In this document: positions 1 through 12,066 of the stretch, piece by piece
Position numbering within the stretch: the first letter of the stretch is position 1
How the letters are laid out: each line of letters opens with the position of its first letter
The notes under the pieces: model-generated
Seen by the model: only the letters and a program-made list of their open reading frames with translations
The model's database searches: none
Told to the model about the DNA's origin: nothing
NCBI GenBank assembly: GCA_963556495.2
Contig: OY747713.1
Coordinates: forward strand, 49,814,224-49,878,223
Source of the DNA: Valencia hispanica
Taxonomy: Eukaryota > Chordata > Actinopteri > Cyprinodontiformes > Valenciidae
Direction of reading: 5' to 3'
Length of the DNA stretch: 64,000 bases
Program-made: the position numbers and the translations under genes

Positions 1-3000
1 TAAAAGTAAACATTAGCTCAAAGTTTAATTACAAGCAGATATTAGAGGGAAAATAAATTTCCATTGCGTTTCGTATCTAGTGTGTATTGTAATTGTTTAA
101 ACTTGAAAAACTAAATATGCTCAATAAAGATTTCATTTTATCCCTCTACACCTTTAATTATGTCATTTTTAGATGTACCATCTTAATTGGCTCATTCCAA
201 TTGATGTAAATCCCTCTTTATCGGATTTTATTTACAGTTCAAAGATTGGATCATTAACACAATTCGGATTGAATGGTTAAATTGCATTGGTTAGCATTTA
301 TTAAAGTTGTTTTATTTCTATGTTTTGGACATTATATTGTTTGAATATAATCAAGGTTCCCATTAGAATGAAGAAAAGAAAGAATGGGCTGGTATCTTTC
401 GGAGTAAAGAGCTCTCCGTGGTGCTGAAAGTACCTGCAACTTCTCCGTCAAATTTATACACTCAGTTATATGAAATAGATCATTTTTAGAGCCCAGACTA
501 TGGATTACGACAGCGCTCGCATTAATTATATTTATTAACATTGTTAATAAGACTGCCTGTATTCCAAATGGATAATTGAAGGTTAATTTTATATCCCGCT
601 GTTCCGAGTAACCTGCAGCTCGAACCCGACTCCACTCTAGTTCTCTGAGAGGTTTCCTTCACGTTGGTTTTATTCTTGGATTATTATATCTTTATGTGCG
701 GTACATGAAGGTGTCTTTTTTTAATTTTTTTTACCGAGTTTCCAGTGTAGTGTAAAATATGTGTGCTGTCGGAGCGAACTGAGGATGACTTTTCTGTTTC
801 CTCCGTACTTTCCGCGCTGGAAAAGCGCACACAGACATCCAGAGGCTCAGAGCCAGCCCGTCTGCAGGCAGCAGCGGGGGATTACAGCTGAACTTTGACG
901 GTTTTATTTCGTGTTAAAGACTATTGTCTTCTTAAGCTTCTTGTCTCAGAGCTGCGCCTTGACCCCGATAACAACAAAGCCCAAGTACAGGCATCTCACC
1001 GACACAGAGGCCCGCTATTTAAATAACACACCCCTAACCCCCATGTCATTAGGGGGGTTATTGCACTTTTTTTTTTACAACAGTTTAACATAATATCTAC
1101 GGATTTTATGGCGTGTTTATTTTAATGAATTTATTTTATTGAAAAAAGAAACTTTATATCACCAGGATATGCTGTGCGTTATTCCTTTCATCCTTTCGAA
1201 TTTCATAGTTTTAAAATAATTTGAACTGATTTAAATAGCTAAACGGTTTTCATTTGTTTTAACTTGTTTTTAGTTAAATCACTTTTAGATTATTATAATT
1301 TATTTATTTTATTATCCCTTAAACAAGTTGTCAGAAATACATTTTTATCATTTAGTTTTAATAGCTGTTTTTGGATGCCAGATGTTTACATTTGTAAAAA
1401 ATATTTTAAAAGTAGATTTCAGTGATGAAATAAAAAGAAAACATGTTTAACTTTATTTGTTAAATAACAATTTTTACTTTTACAATTTGGGGATCTATTT
1501 TCATGTCAATGTGTTTAGGAATAGGTGTGGTATTTTGTGTAATTATTTGTGTTTCTTTGCTGCTTGCTGCAAGAGCTCTTTTTATTTGGAGGGATCCCTG
1601 GAATTGATGTCATCTGCTTGGCTCCTCAGATCATTTGGATTGGGGTGAAGTCAGAAATGTTACTACTTGCAACAAAGAAAGGTCTTTTTTCTGAAATTTT
1701 GCCTACTGGCAGCAGTCATTGTAGTCACATTAAAGTGTTATTATAAAACAGTGCAAATGGGCTCTGCAGAGTCAAGTGTTCTACGCTGCGGGGAGGAAAA
1801 AATGTCCCACAGAGATCAGTGCAGCACAGCTCACACGGTGTGACCACCCAATGAATAGCACTAAACCCCCGCCCAGCCCCCACCACACTGATCTCCCTCT
1901 CACAACTATCACCGTAGTTCATAAACCTTTAAAATACTTGATAACATTAAAAATGACTATAATTGTATTGAGCAGTTTGAAGCTCAAATCAACATCAGGC
2001 CATTTATAATTCAGTTATAAAATGAAGGAAGTGTTTCCATAATTCCCACATGCTGTCTAAATGCTGTACAAACTTAGACATTTGTAGCATGTTTTTCCTC
2101 CCAAATGTCACCTAAGTGAACATCTTTCTCAGTTCCTTGTTGAACCTTTGCTCAGCTGTTGTAAGTGATGCTCTGCTGCAGAATGGAACACCGGACAAAC
2201 GTGTTGAGAGTTCATCCTCAGAAAACTACTTACTTCCTGCACACTCTCAGCCCAGTTACCTAGTTCTGCTTAATTTATCCGCCTACCATGGGGGTCTACT
2301 ACCCCTCAAGTGACAAGTACTACCCAACTGGCTCTAATGTTTATTAAGATGACTCCACAGCTCTCAAACAGGAGAATTTACAGTAAAATTTGGAGAGTTG
2401 GCATTAACATTATTGAAGGGCAGAAAATTTAACCCAGGTCTCAAACAAATCTGTCTTATAATCTGTCATGAAATGAATTGATTTCTGTTGACTTAAGGGG
2501 ATTTAATACACAACTATATTCAGAAATCAAGATTAAACTAAAGTTAAATAGTTGACATTTGTATCCATGTTGTTTTTACAAGAAAGATGGTAATAATAAA
2601 AAACTGTCCCTTTAAACTTTGAAGTGTAGCATTCAATGAAGGGGAATATCAAGGAATAAGTTAAATATACTTTTAGTTTTTCTGTTGATAACTGATAAAA
2701 AAGGTATATTAAGGTGCTTTCCTTGCATGCATCCTTTCCTGTAAATGCCATTCTTAGAATAATACAAGATCTTAAGAAAATATCAAGGTAACAATACTGT
2801 ATTGTCATTACACCATCTGACCATCAGAGAGCACTGAAAAGTAAGTTTTTACATAACACAATATTCCACTTACCAAATACCTCACATACATAGTACAACA
2901 TAATGAAACCTGATGATTGGTGTAAGAGAATGTTTAGTTAGAGCTCAAATCTAAAATTCTGAACCAAAACCGGTTCTCTTAAAAGTGATAAAACAATCAT

Positions 3001-5152
3001 GTCATGGCCCATGCGAAGGCAATGACAATTAGAAATTGCTTTGATTTTCCCTTAAAAATATCACCGGAAATAAAACAAACCACTGACTGATGTGGGCCCA
3101 TTTTTGCCACGGAAACAGATATACCCATTCCTCACTCCCCTCTGCCACTTCTTTCTCTTTTTTTTCATGGAGAACTTAACTTCTCAGAACAGTTCCTTCT
3201 TTCAATTAAAACAGTGTTGCTTCAGGTGTAAGACGATTTTTGTTTTCGGCAAATGGGAAAATGTTAAGAACTAAAAACATCATGGACTTTCTCCTTGTAC
3301 ATAAATTACAACTGAATGGACATTAAAGTAGCTGTTGAGTAAATGTAAGGTTAGGTAGCTGGTGTGTGTATGGGTCAGCAAACTGACATATCAAGGTGAC
3401 TTGGAGAACTTTTTTCACCATGAACTGACCTGTTATTCTGAGTCTTGGGCCTTATGATGTGAGCTCAACCTCCCAAAGCACCCCCTCTCTCCCACACAGC
3501 CACAACAACAACTGACCTTGATGTTTGCCCAGAAAACTCCCCACAGAAAGAACCAGGTTAGCTTTCTTCTTGCTATCCAAACAGCTGCTAAAAAGCAGAA
3601 ATAGCAAATTAGAGGAATGCTATGCATTTATTTTTACAATGATGTTAAACTTAAGATGACTGGACCCTAAATATTCACATAATTCCCACCAAGTGTGACA
3701 TATCTTTGTGTATGCATGTTTGTATTTGAAGAGGTAGGACTCTGTGATTAATGACTACAGCCTCTGTTCTTGACTCCATGCACTGGTCTAGATTTTCAAT
3801 TGTGTTCTCAGTTCAGAGGTTCAACAGTGGAGCTGATTGTTGAAGGGCGTTGCTCTCAGAAAATCCAGCCCTGCTTTGACCCAGGTTTAATCTTACGGGA
3901 AGTCTAACTCCCCTCGCTTTGCTCTCCTCATAGAGCAATCCTTTTATGGCGAAGCGTGTGACACCTTGATAGCAGCGCTTTGATGCAGGCTGGGGAGAGA
4001 AGTGTCTGTGAAGAAAGGAAGTGACTAGATAACCTCGTGCAGCCTGCTTTAAATTTGCGGGTATTCCATCGACTTGAGTGCAACGAGTGTTGGCCTGTCA
4101 GTGCTGCTGCAACGGAGCCGACTGAGGCAGGTCTCGAGCTGTTATCATAAGATGATTCAGTCATCTGGAGTGTTTGCAGCCACCTGTATCCTCCTTTTAT
4201 ATCTCTTTACAAATGTTTACAAAAATATACAAACATTATTTTATTATGGTCAAAGGAATACTAAGATAGAAAAATGATTAGGTTAACTATATATTCCCCT
4301 CCGCTCTGTTTTCACTTTGATCCCAACTACATAATTTGCACAACCAAAACTAATTACTTTAATTCACAATTTAGCAATTATGACTAAAATAAAAAATAAA
4401 TACCTTTGCATTAATTTAATTATTTTCCACATAGCAGTAGAGAGAGAGAAATGGAGAGAGTTGCATAGTGATGAATTGCCCTGGTTTGTAGCCTGATGAT
4501 GGGCTTGAATGGCCAGTAAAATAGAGCAGGCTGAGATGCAGCAAACAGGGGGTGGAGAACTGGTGAAAATGGCAGATGTGTATGTGTGCGGTGGGGACAG
4601 TTTTCCTGGGCTGGGAGCTGCTACGGGGAATTACCTGGCATGTCCGTTATCTCTTACTTAAGATCTTCCCATCCTGACTGGTCATGTGGTTTTTACTGCC
4701 TCACCCCAGATACATGATTCTGCCTAGCAAAATAAAAAGGAAGGATAAATGCTCACGTGAACAAGTTATATATATATATATACTGTATATCCAGAATACA
4801 ACATAATATTTATACCAGACAAATATGTGCAGTACAATGTGAAGAAAGTTTTTCCAGCTGTGCAAAAACAGTATGAAATTTTATTTACAGGTTTTAGTGT
4901 AAATTGTACTTTAAGATAGAAGTAATATATTGGCCATTTGAAAGGGCAATAGTTAATTTAATAGTTAATTTATCAAATTAATTAAAGTTAATTCAGTTAA
5001 TTCAATTCAACTGTCTCTCACTAAATTAATCGATGCATATGCAATCTAATTCAGTCCAATGCAAACAGATTCAGATTCATATCCAAAATGTAAATAGTTT
5101 AGCTTCCACCATGCATGAAGATTGAGTATATCACACAAATTAGTCTAAGATT
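1..5152. other. Unassigned AT-rich DNA, no gene seen
   Basis: No open frame here has recognisable protein similarity, and the short ones (60-90 codons) are what chance gives in AT-rich DNA. A short TA microsatellite lies near 4767-4783. A modestly GC-richer patch at about 760-905 stands out from its surroundings. I see no transposon termini. It could be intergenic or intronic host DNA. Confidence 0.5.
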
Positions 5153-5256
5153 AACATTGGAATGTTTGTATAAATGTATTGAAATGACTTCTTGTTAAGT
5201 GCCTTGAGATGACATCTGTTGTGAATTGGCGCTATATAAATAAACTGAATTGAGTT
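5153..5256 (+). mobile_element. L2-type LINE 3' tail fragment
   Basis: This is about 100 bp of the same 3' end that terminates the longer L2-type copies at 18.0-19.8 kb and 48.4-53 kb. It includes the shared block GAATTGGCGCTATATAAATA and the start of the ATTGA-type terminal repeat. It has no coding part, so it is a strongly 5'-truncated insertion. Confidence 0.85.
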
Positions 5257-6134
5257 GATCTAGCAGATTGCACCAAATTCTTACTATGAAACAATCTTTC
5301 TTTTTTTAAAGCAGTGGAAAAGGACAATGCCACATTACCAGGAACTAAACCTCCAGCAGAAGTAACTTCAGGGTGAGTGGTCACAGACCAAAAAAAGACA
5401 CAGACCAAAATGGAGGGCTGGGCCTGTAGTACACTATGAAAAGTTATTTTCACCAGTATTTACACAAACATACAGAGTGTGTAAAGAGAACAACTGCATA
5501 TTGAAGAAACTAATTAAAATATCAGCATTGTGTACAGTCATGGTAAAAAATAAACACCTTTAAAATTCAAGTTAAAAAAATATGTATGTAAGGTTTGTGG
5601 GGTGTAGAACACTTTTATCTTACACTTTTTCATTTGAGTTAATGTTTGTTGACCAGATATTGTCATGATGTGTGATTTTGCAATCCTACGATTAAATACA
5701 AATACTTTTTACATCACAGTTTAGCCTAGGAATGAGAGATGATGTGGTGTCACTATAACATTGGAAGCAAATAAGAATATCACAGCTGATGGATCTAAAC
5801 AGTTTTCATTAAACTGTGCAACATTAACTGTTGTCATTAGAAAAAACTTTGGCACCACAAAAATATTTTAAGTTTCACATGGTTCTGAACCCTAACAAAT
5901 ATATTTTTGAAATGTTGCTGAACTTACATGATATTGATGTGATAATTAAATCAGTTTTCGTATCAGATCAATTGGTTGTTTAGAAAAGTAAAAATAGCTG
6001 ATCAGTTTTATTGTATATTACAAAACAGCAAGTATGCCTTATCTGAAATCTAATCATCATGAATAGTGCTGAAATGCTGGAAGCCTTTACTCCCATCATC
6101 AGAGGCGGGCTGGCCGGTCGGTCTGTTCTCGCGC
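5257..6134. other. Unassigned, possible DNA-transposon end
   Basis: No gene is seen. Near 5525 the string TACAGTCATGGTAAAAAATA resembles the outer end of fish DNA transposons, but I found no matching second end. I leave the stretch unassigned. Confidence 0.3.
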
Positions 6135-6292
6135 CGGTGGCCAAAGGGTTTTTCTCTTCATTTTTTTGTACTCCAAAAGCAGCCGCGGTTGAGCGCCTGT
6201 GATTATGTTTCTGTTTTCTTGAGTGACAAAACCTCAGTGAGGCGTCTTCCTTTATAAAAGAACTTTGTGAGCGGTAGGCTACAGTTGCAGCA
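6135..6292 (+). repeat. Unnamed interspersed repeat, copy 1
   Basis: This shares two blocks in the same order with 29502-29640: GGTGGCCA followed by TTTTTGTACTCCAAAAG, then GTGAGGC followed by TCTTCCTTTATA. The spacing differs slightly. I do not recognise the family. Two copies 23 kb apart with no readable TSD suggest an old repeat. Confidence 0.5.
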
Positions 6293-6671
6293 CACCTTCG
6301 CTGAGCTCCGTCAGTCTGCAGAGCTGCCGTTCAGCTCATGTTATGAATACATATTTCAGTACTATTTGGACTCCTCGTTTGATTCAGAATGTGGGTTAAA
6401 AGTTTTTCATGCAAGACAATAACTTTTTTAAAGTAATTTATTTTCAACTGAATTTTCTCTAACATGCTGAATAAATAATTTCCATTTTATTTACCTGGAA
6501 GGTTGCTACTCACCGCTGCCATTTATTTGATCCGGAGATTGTTGTACAAAAACTAAATATGGTAACAGCCCCTAGTTTAAGATGTTTTCTAAACAGAATT
6601 CAACCACAGAAAAATATGCTCTCAGTTACGCTACATTTTTGTAGTTTTCTGGCATGTTTTCTTGTAGTGGC
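6293..6671. other. Unassigned DNA
   Basis: No gene or repeat is recognised. It is AT-rich flanking sequence between an unnamed repeat and the hAT-like element that follows. Confidence 0.4.
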
Positions 6672-7480
6672 CAGAGGTGAGTAGAGTAAGCAAAAATTGT
6701 TCTCAAGTAAGAGTAGCAGTATTTCAACATATTTTTGTTCGAGTAAAAGTTAAAAGTAACTGTCCAAGAAATTACCTAAGTAAAAGAAAAATAGTAACAT
6801 ATAAAAAGGCTGCTCAAGTAGCCTACTGAGTAACTGATCACTTGAACATCAGATCAGCTTTATAGGCACTGGTTTTTGGAAAATAATTTAATCATACAAA
6901 AATTAAAAGTTATGTGTAAATTCAGGTATTTTAAAGAGTACAGTGAAATAATTAATACATATAAATATAGCTAAAATAACAAATTTGAAGCAAAGGAAAC
7001 TTTTTCAAATAAAAATGTTCATGAAAAAACTTATTAAACTAATACAAGTAATGTGTCTATGTAGATATCTAGGAGATTATGTTTTCATGCACGTCTGTTA
7101 GTCTGTATCTAAGTAGAGTGCTTCCAATGGCACTATATAGTGTTTACCATATATTCAGTTCATTTCCAAAGCTCAGCAGCTATAAAACAAAACTTGTGTA
7201 AAAACAAGAGGTCTAACTTTAACATAAACTCTAGGTTTATATCCTTGTCTGGTGCATGTTTGGCTAGAACAGGGTTTGTTTTTTTGATTCAGTCAAAATA
7301 CTTGCAGTAGGTAGAATATCCAGAATGTTTTCCTCAAGTAAGAATAGCAATGCTTCATAATAATTGCTTTAATAATTACTTTACTTTTATTGAAGTAAAA
7401 GTAATTATTAAAATGTAGTAACATTACTCAAGTAAATGTAGGCTAAATAAGTAAATCTAACTAGTTACCACCCGCCTCTG
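6672..7480. mobile_element. Non-autonomous hAT-like element (MITE)
   Basis: About 809 bp bounded by short imperfect inverted ends: CAGAGGTGAGTAG on the left and CGCCTCTG on the right. The interior repeats the theme of CTCAAGTAA and AAAGTAA on both strands, typical of a widespread fish MITE type. The flanking 8-mers GTAGTGGC (6664-6671) and GTCATGAC (7481-7488) agree at 5 of 8 positions, as expected for an old 8-bp hAT duplication. No transposase is encoded. Assignment to hAT is inference. Confidence 0.55.
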
Positions 7481-7488
7481 GTCATGAC

Positions 7489-8490
7489 AACATAAAAACC
7501 TGTTATACTACCAATAAAAGTATGTTTGTTAAAGTTATGGTTCCACTTGCATCCTTTGTGCGATCAAATAAAAGGCCTCTCTGAAGCAAGCTCCCGGGTT
7601 GAATTTCAACACCAGCCCATTCCCTGACAAACATATACAGCATCGTTTCCAACATTGTTTCTGTATTTCTGTGTATCTTTTGAAGCACTGTTAAGCCTGT
7701 TGCTCAGTGTACTCAAAATGCGCTACAGTGTAGCATTGTGCGTTGAATCTTTGTAATGATAAAAAGTGGAGGCTCCACTTTTAACCAGAGACGCAGTTTA
7801 AATTATATTACCTACAAACAGACAGCAAAACAGCTGTTATATCACTGCTGCCTTAGAAAAGGCCTGTTGCATTGTTAGAATTAAGACTAATTTAAATGAG
7901 AAATAAATTCTCTTCACATTAATTAATCACTTTCAACTTTAAAAAATCTTGTGAAAATCCTGAAATTAGCCTGCCAATATTATTTTCTACCCTAAAAACA
8001 CATACACAATTTGATCAGTGACCAGTTTTCCGTACTTGCTACACAAAAAGTCTGGCATGTTTTGTTTATCTATAAACATTCATAAAAAAACATTTTTAAC
8101 TTGAACTGCAGCTCACCTCTTAAACACCTGTAGTTCACTTTCTGTTTAAAGGGACTAGTAGAAGGGTCAAATGTGAGGTGAAGGTGAACTTTATGGTCGG
8201 ACTCTTAAGAGTATCAGTTTCATTTTTCCTGAACATCCTTGTCTGTTAGACTGGGCTATTTGAGCTCTCCCAATTTTGTTGTGCTTTATCACACCTTATG
8301 ATTATTTAGAGAAATGACAGAAGTTGTTAGCCATCAGTCTGCTTTTGGCTGAAGAAGTTGAGTGGAGCAGCAAGTTTTCCTCACCACTAGCATCATCAGT
8401 GTATGACTGCTGGCCTTTTCCATCATTGTGTTTCTTCATCACATTTATGCGCTTCAGTGCCCCTAGCTGTGTTCATCAGTATAGCCCTCA
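7489..8490. other. Unassigned DNA
   Basis: No gene, RNA gene or transposon end is recognised. Short frames near 7503-7688 and 8324-8843 show no conserved motifs. Confidence 0.4.
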
Positions 8491-8745
8491 AATCCATCCA
8501 TCCATCCACCCATTGTCTGTACCTGTCCTTCCTATGCAGGGTTGCAGGTGCCTATGTCCAGCAGTCACGGGGCAGGAGGTGGGGTACACCCTGGACAGGT
8601 CGCCAGTCCATTGCAGGGCAACACAGAGACATACAGGACAAACAACCATGCATGCACACACTCATACCTAAGGGCAATTTAGAGAGACCAATTCACCTAA
8701 CAGTCATGTTTTTGGACTGTGGGAGGAAGCTGGAGTACCTGGTTA
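8491..8745 (+). repeat. Fish-wide interspersed repeat with CATC head
   Basis: It starts with a CATC microsatellite and continues through GGGTACACCCTGGACAGGTC, GCAATTTAGAGAGACCAATT and TTTTTGGACTGTGGGAGGAA. These blocks recur here at 45.5 kb and 61.7 kb, with the head alone at 11.7 and 39.8 kb. I recognise it as a very common fish repeat but cannot name its class with confidence. It is non-coding. Confidence 0.75.
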
Positions 8746-8771
8746 TACAGGGTATATCCCACCTAACCTTA

Positions 8772-9296
8772 TACCTGTCCACACACAAAGCATTGTTTAC
8801 GAGCCCCTCCTCCCTTCTGCCCACTGGCGCAACACCGTGCTAGTGGGCATGTGCGAATAAAAGGCAGAATCACACATATGACGTCACAGTCACCTTTGAA
8901 CTGGAAGTACATCCTCCCTATAGTTACCTGGCAGAAGTAAACATTGAAGGCAAGAAGTTTATTTCTGATCTGCGACTTGTTGAACAAAGTCACCGAAAAT
9001 GGCTGTCCACAAGAAGATAGATTTGTTTGTTTACCTCTGAGTGGTCACCGGTTGTTATTAAGCTGGCTGTGGCGCATGTTTTCTGACGTCACTTCCTTAC
9101 TGAACTCAGTTCTTAAACGCCTAACAAATCCACACCAATCCAAGAGCCAGAGATTTAAGAAACAGACGACACCCTTACCCGTGTAAAAAATATCCGGGGA
9201 GGGGAACCTTAAACGATGGGCTAGTGTGGCCGAGACTGGGTACTGACTAAATATTTATTCGTTTAAGCACTTAAACGGCCTAATATAGACAGGGCC
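8772..9296. mobile_element. PIF/Harbinger-like MITE
   Basis: The right end reads AATATAGACAGGGCC and is followed by TTA. The left end, preceded by TTA (8769-8771), begins TACCTGTCCACAC, a decayed version of the reverse complement of the right end. The inner block AAAAAATATCCGGGGAGGGG resembles subterminal sequence of fish Harbinger elements. TTA duplications and about 525 bp of non-coding interior fit a PIF/Harbinger MITE. The left terminus is poorly conserved. Confidence 0.45.
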
Positions 9297-9413
9297 TTAT
9301 AGTGACTTAGCTTAGTGACATGTGTCATATGAAAGATATGATCAAAATCTAAATGTTCACCATAGTGCACAAGAATGAATTGCCTGGTCTCAGGAGGCCA
9401 TAGCAAATTTGGT

Positions 9414-9772
9414 CATTCAAAAAGGCTCTTCGACCTGATGAAAAAGGCTGGTTCTGTTCTAACTTTGTTCTGGGGACGACTGTGGAACCTCGTCCCCAGA
9501 ACAAAAATTATGATGCAAAGAAGGAATCTTCTTAAAATCCAGAACTTTATGGACAATCCTGAGCATCCTCTTTATGAGACTATCATACAACAACAGAGTG
9601 TCTTCCGTTGGAAGCTTCTTCAGTTTTGCTGTAACACAGACTGCTAAAGGAGATCCTTCCTGCCCACAGCCACCAGCATCTACAACAACTCCTTATAGAA
9701 ACTTGATTAGTAAGTGCAACAACAAACATTTTCCCTCTGGGATCAATAAGTATTTTTGAACTGAATGGAATA
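9414..9772 (+). pseudogene. Rex1-like LINE, 3' end of RT ORF and tail
   Basis: This aligns with the end of the Rex1-like element at 43385-43728: the same run from the AAAAAGGCT block through GACAATCCTGAGCATCCTCT to CTCTGGGATCAATAA and a TTTTTGAA tail. The encoded piece matches the C-terminal arm of the RT polypeptide, but it is frameshifted and stopped. A 16-bp perfect inverted repeat (9464-9479 with 9490-9505) replaces the sequence found in the longer copy. It is a dead, 5'-truncated fragment. Confidence 0.8.
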
Positions 9773-10636
9773 TTGATGTGTGACATCTGCTCTGGCAAAA
9801 AGGTGTGTGTTCTGTTTGTGTTTGAGTTAAGCTGAAAGTCGAAGAAGTGACTACGTTTGAGCAGCAGGAAATCAGTGCAGATGGGAGAGCCTAAGATGTC
9901 AAACCTATTCATTTACCACCTTTGCTTTAAATTGTGGTCGGAAAGTGCTTTTATTGATCAGACATAACAATCAGTTACTTTCTACTGTGCTCCAGCTCTT
10001 TCTGTATCACAGTTACAGATTTACATTGTGCAATATCTAATACTGTAAGACATTGTTGGAAAAATAATAGAGTATTTTAATAGCATAAACTGGATCTTAG
10101 TGTAACACATTTAAAGTTTTTCCTGATTGAAAAACAGAAATGGTACAGTCACAGAGGTTCATATTTGTTTTTCTGTCTCGTGATATGATACCCTTTTCCT
10201 TATCAAATCCCTATTGAACGAAAGAGCATCATTACTCACAGCCGCTCTGGAAAATGTGGCCTGTATTGATTTTTCTAATTAAAATGTTACTTTTTCCATA
10301 GCCAAGGCCAGAGGAAACAGCTCTGTGGTTCTTTTTGTCTGCGGCATCTGTCAATCATATGTCAGCAGATTGAAAGTCATCCTTTAGAGGTTGAGGAGTC
10401 AGAATCTTCTCACACTTCCCTTATCTTGTTTCTCATTTTCCTCTTTCTCTGTCACCTTGTCTTGGTATCCAGCTCTCTGACTTTCCATTCTTTACTATCT
10501 AAACCGTCCTTATCAAGCTGACCCTCAGCTTCAAACTCTCCTGTTAGGAATTTGGTGAACTGCTCCATAGCGTTTGCTACATTCCACATTATTTCCTTCC
10601 CATCTTCCCACTATCCTCAGTCCATATTATCATATA
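9773..10636. other. Unassigned DNA
   Basis: No gene is recognised. Pyrimidine-rich stretches near 10400-10510 are not a known element. This may be unique host DNA. Confidence 0.4.
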
Positions 10637-10745
10637 TAGTGCTGTGAAAAAGTATTTGCCTTCTTATAGACATGGTTTATTTTCCTTTTCATAACATTTT
10701 CAGAATATCATCAAATATTTCTAATAAACCTGACCTTATGTTAAA
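10637..10745 (+). mobile_element. DNA-transposon terminal fragment
   Basis: AGTGCTGTGAAAAAGTATTT is a terminal sequence type I associate with fish Tc1/mariner-like DNA elements, and it is preceded by TA. Similarity fades after about 100 bp and no opposite terminus was found, so this is at most a single decayed end. Confidence 0.4.
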
Positions 10746-10919
10746 AAGATATGTATACTAAACTGTGACATAACTGTCACAGTTTAGACTGAAACATGAG
10801 GACTGTTTAAAGAGCAACTCACCCCCCAAAAACTTTTTTTGCTGATAAACTGTATAAATGAGTGTCTAATAGTACTATCTACATGTCTGGTCATAATTTT
10901 CTGTATTTTAGTACATTTT

Positions 10920-10954
10920 ACTAAATATATATATATATTATATATATATTTAGT
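10920..10954. repeat. AT palindrome
   Basis: A near-perfect palindrome of ACTAAA, an alternating AT core and TTTAGT. It could form a hairpin or cruciform, but such sites are common in AT-rich fish DNA and no function is implied. Confidence 0.7.
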
Positions 10955-11282
10955 GGGCTTTCATTTACTTTAGACAAAGACATTTGTTCATTTACATCCA
11001 ACCTTGACACGGATAATATCAGACAGCTGCTCGGCCTAGGTGGGCAGGGCTGCAATGCGAGGACTGGTTGCCTGCAGAAAGTGCTCTGGGACAGGAGAGG
11101 AGCCCACAGCTGCTCAGTGAAAAAAGTAACAAGGATACATGCTTCACATCAGAGTCTCAAAAAGTCTCCAAAAACACCAAAAAAGTTGCTAGAGTTGTCG
11201 CGAGTTGCTTTTTTTGAAAAACAGTCACTTGTCGGGTCTAAAAACTTGTCTAACATAGCGACAAAAGTTGTCAACAGTGCAA

Positions 11283-11330
11283 ATGGGGTGGAGTCACATG
11301 ACTGCACATAGTCATGTGATTCCACCCCAT
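11283..11330. repeat. Long hairpin, 21-bp arms
   Basis: The arms ATGGGGTGGAGTCACATGAC(T) and (A)GTCATGTGATTCCACCCCAT pair across a 6-nt loop with one mismatch. The preceding 130 bp, rich in GTTGC and GTCGC words, may belong to the same decayed element, but no outer termini are clear. It may be the end of a MITE or a small foldback element. Confidence 0.6.
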
Positions 11331-11716
11331 CCAATCTGTAACGTAGTACAACATCTTAAAGAGACATGAGCATCGCCAAACTACAGAAATCTTTTCTTTT
11401 TTTTAAAACTGAATATACCGACATGGGCAAAATGACATCAGTTATAAATTTAAGTATCAGTAAATTTTCAGTTTATCGCCCAGCCCTAGTACTTAATCAC
11501 CATCATCTACAGCATGAGACTCAGTTAGGAGGACAACAAACAGTTATTACATTTAAAGGAGCAGTTGATGTTTCACATAGTGTCAGGCTTGTGTAAAAAG
11601 CTTTTTCCCCCTAATAAATCAAATCCTTATTAAAAAACTGCATGTTGTATTTACTCAGGTTATCTTTGCCTGATTTTTAATTTTGTGTCCAGGATCGGAA
11701 ACATTTAAGCAAGACT

Positions 11717-11825
11717 TCCATCCTTCCATCCATCCATCCATCCATCCATCCATCGTCTATACCCATTTTTCCTCACAGGGTTGTGGCTGGTCTGGTCAGA
11801 AGCAGGGCACACCTTGGAGAGCGAA
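11717..11825 (+). repeat. CATC microsatellite and head of the fish-wide repeat
   Basis: CATC units run to about 11754, followed by GTCTATACCCATTTTTCCTC and GGGTTGTGGCTGG, the first segment of the repeat seen at 8491 and 61.7 kb. The rest of that repeat is missing. Confidence 0.6.
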
Positions 11826-12066
11826 CGTTAAATTCATAGTTTGAGAGCAAGATAGAGATTGAACGGGGTTGTGTAGCACAATGATAGAGATTGAGCTGGC
11901 TGTTATATTTTCAGAGTAAGAGGAAGTAGTTCGGGACCAAGGAAAGGCAGATTTATGTTTCCATGAAATTTATCAACATATTCAACATCATTTCACGCCT
12001 GTAATATTATATTTTCAACAAACTGAGTGGTTTAGGAGCTTTCCCCTATCTGTTCTGATAAAACCT

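Noticed and set aside
8324..8843. 115- and 146-codon overlapping frames
   Set aside because: They span the CATC microsatellite and the fish-wide repeat, which is non-coding in its other copies.
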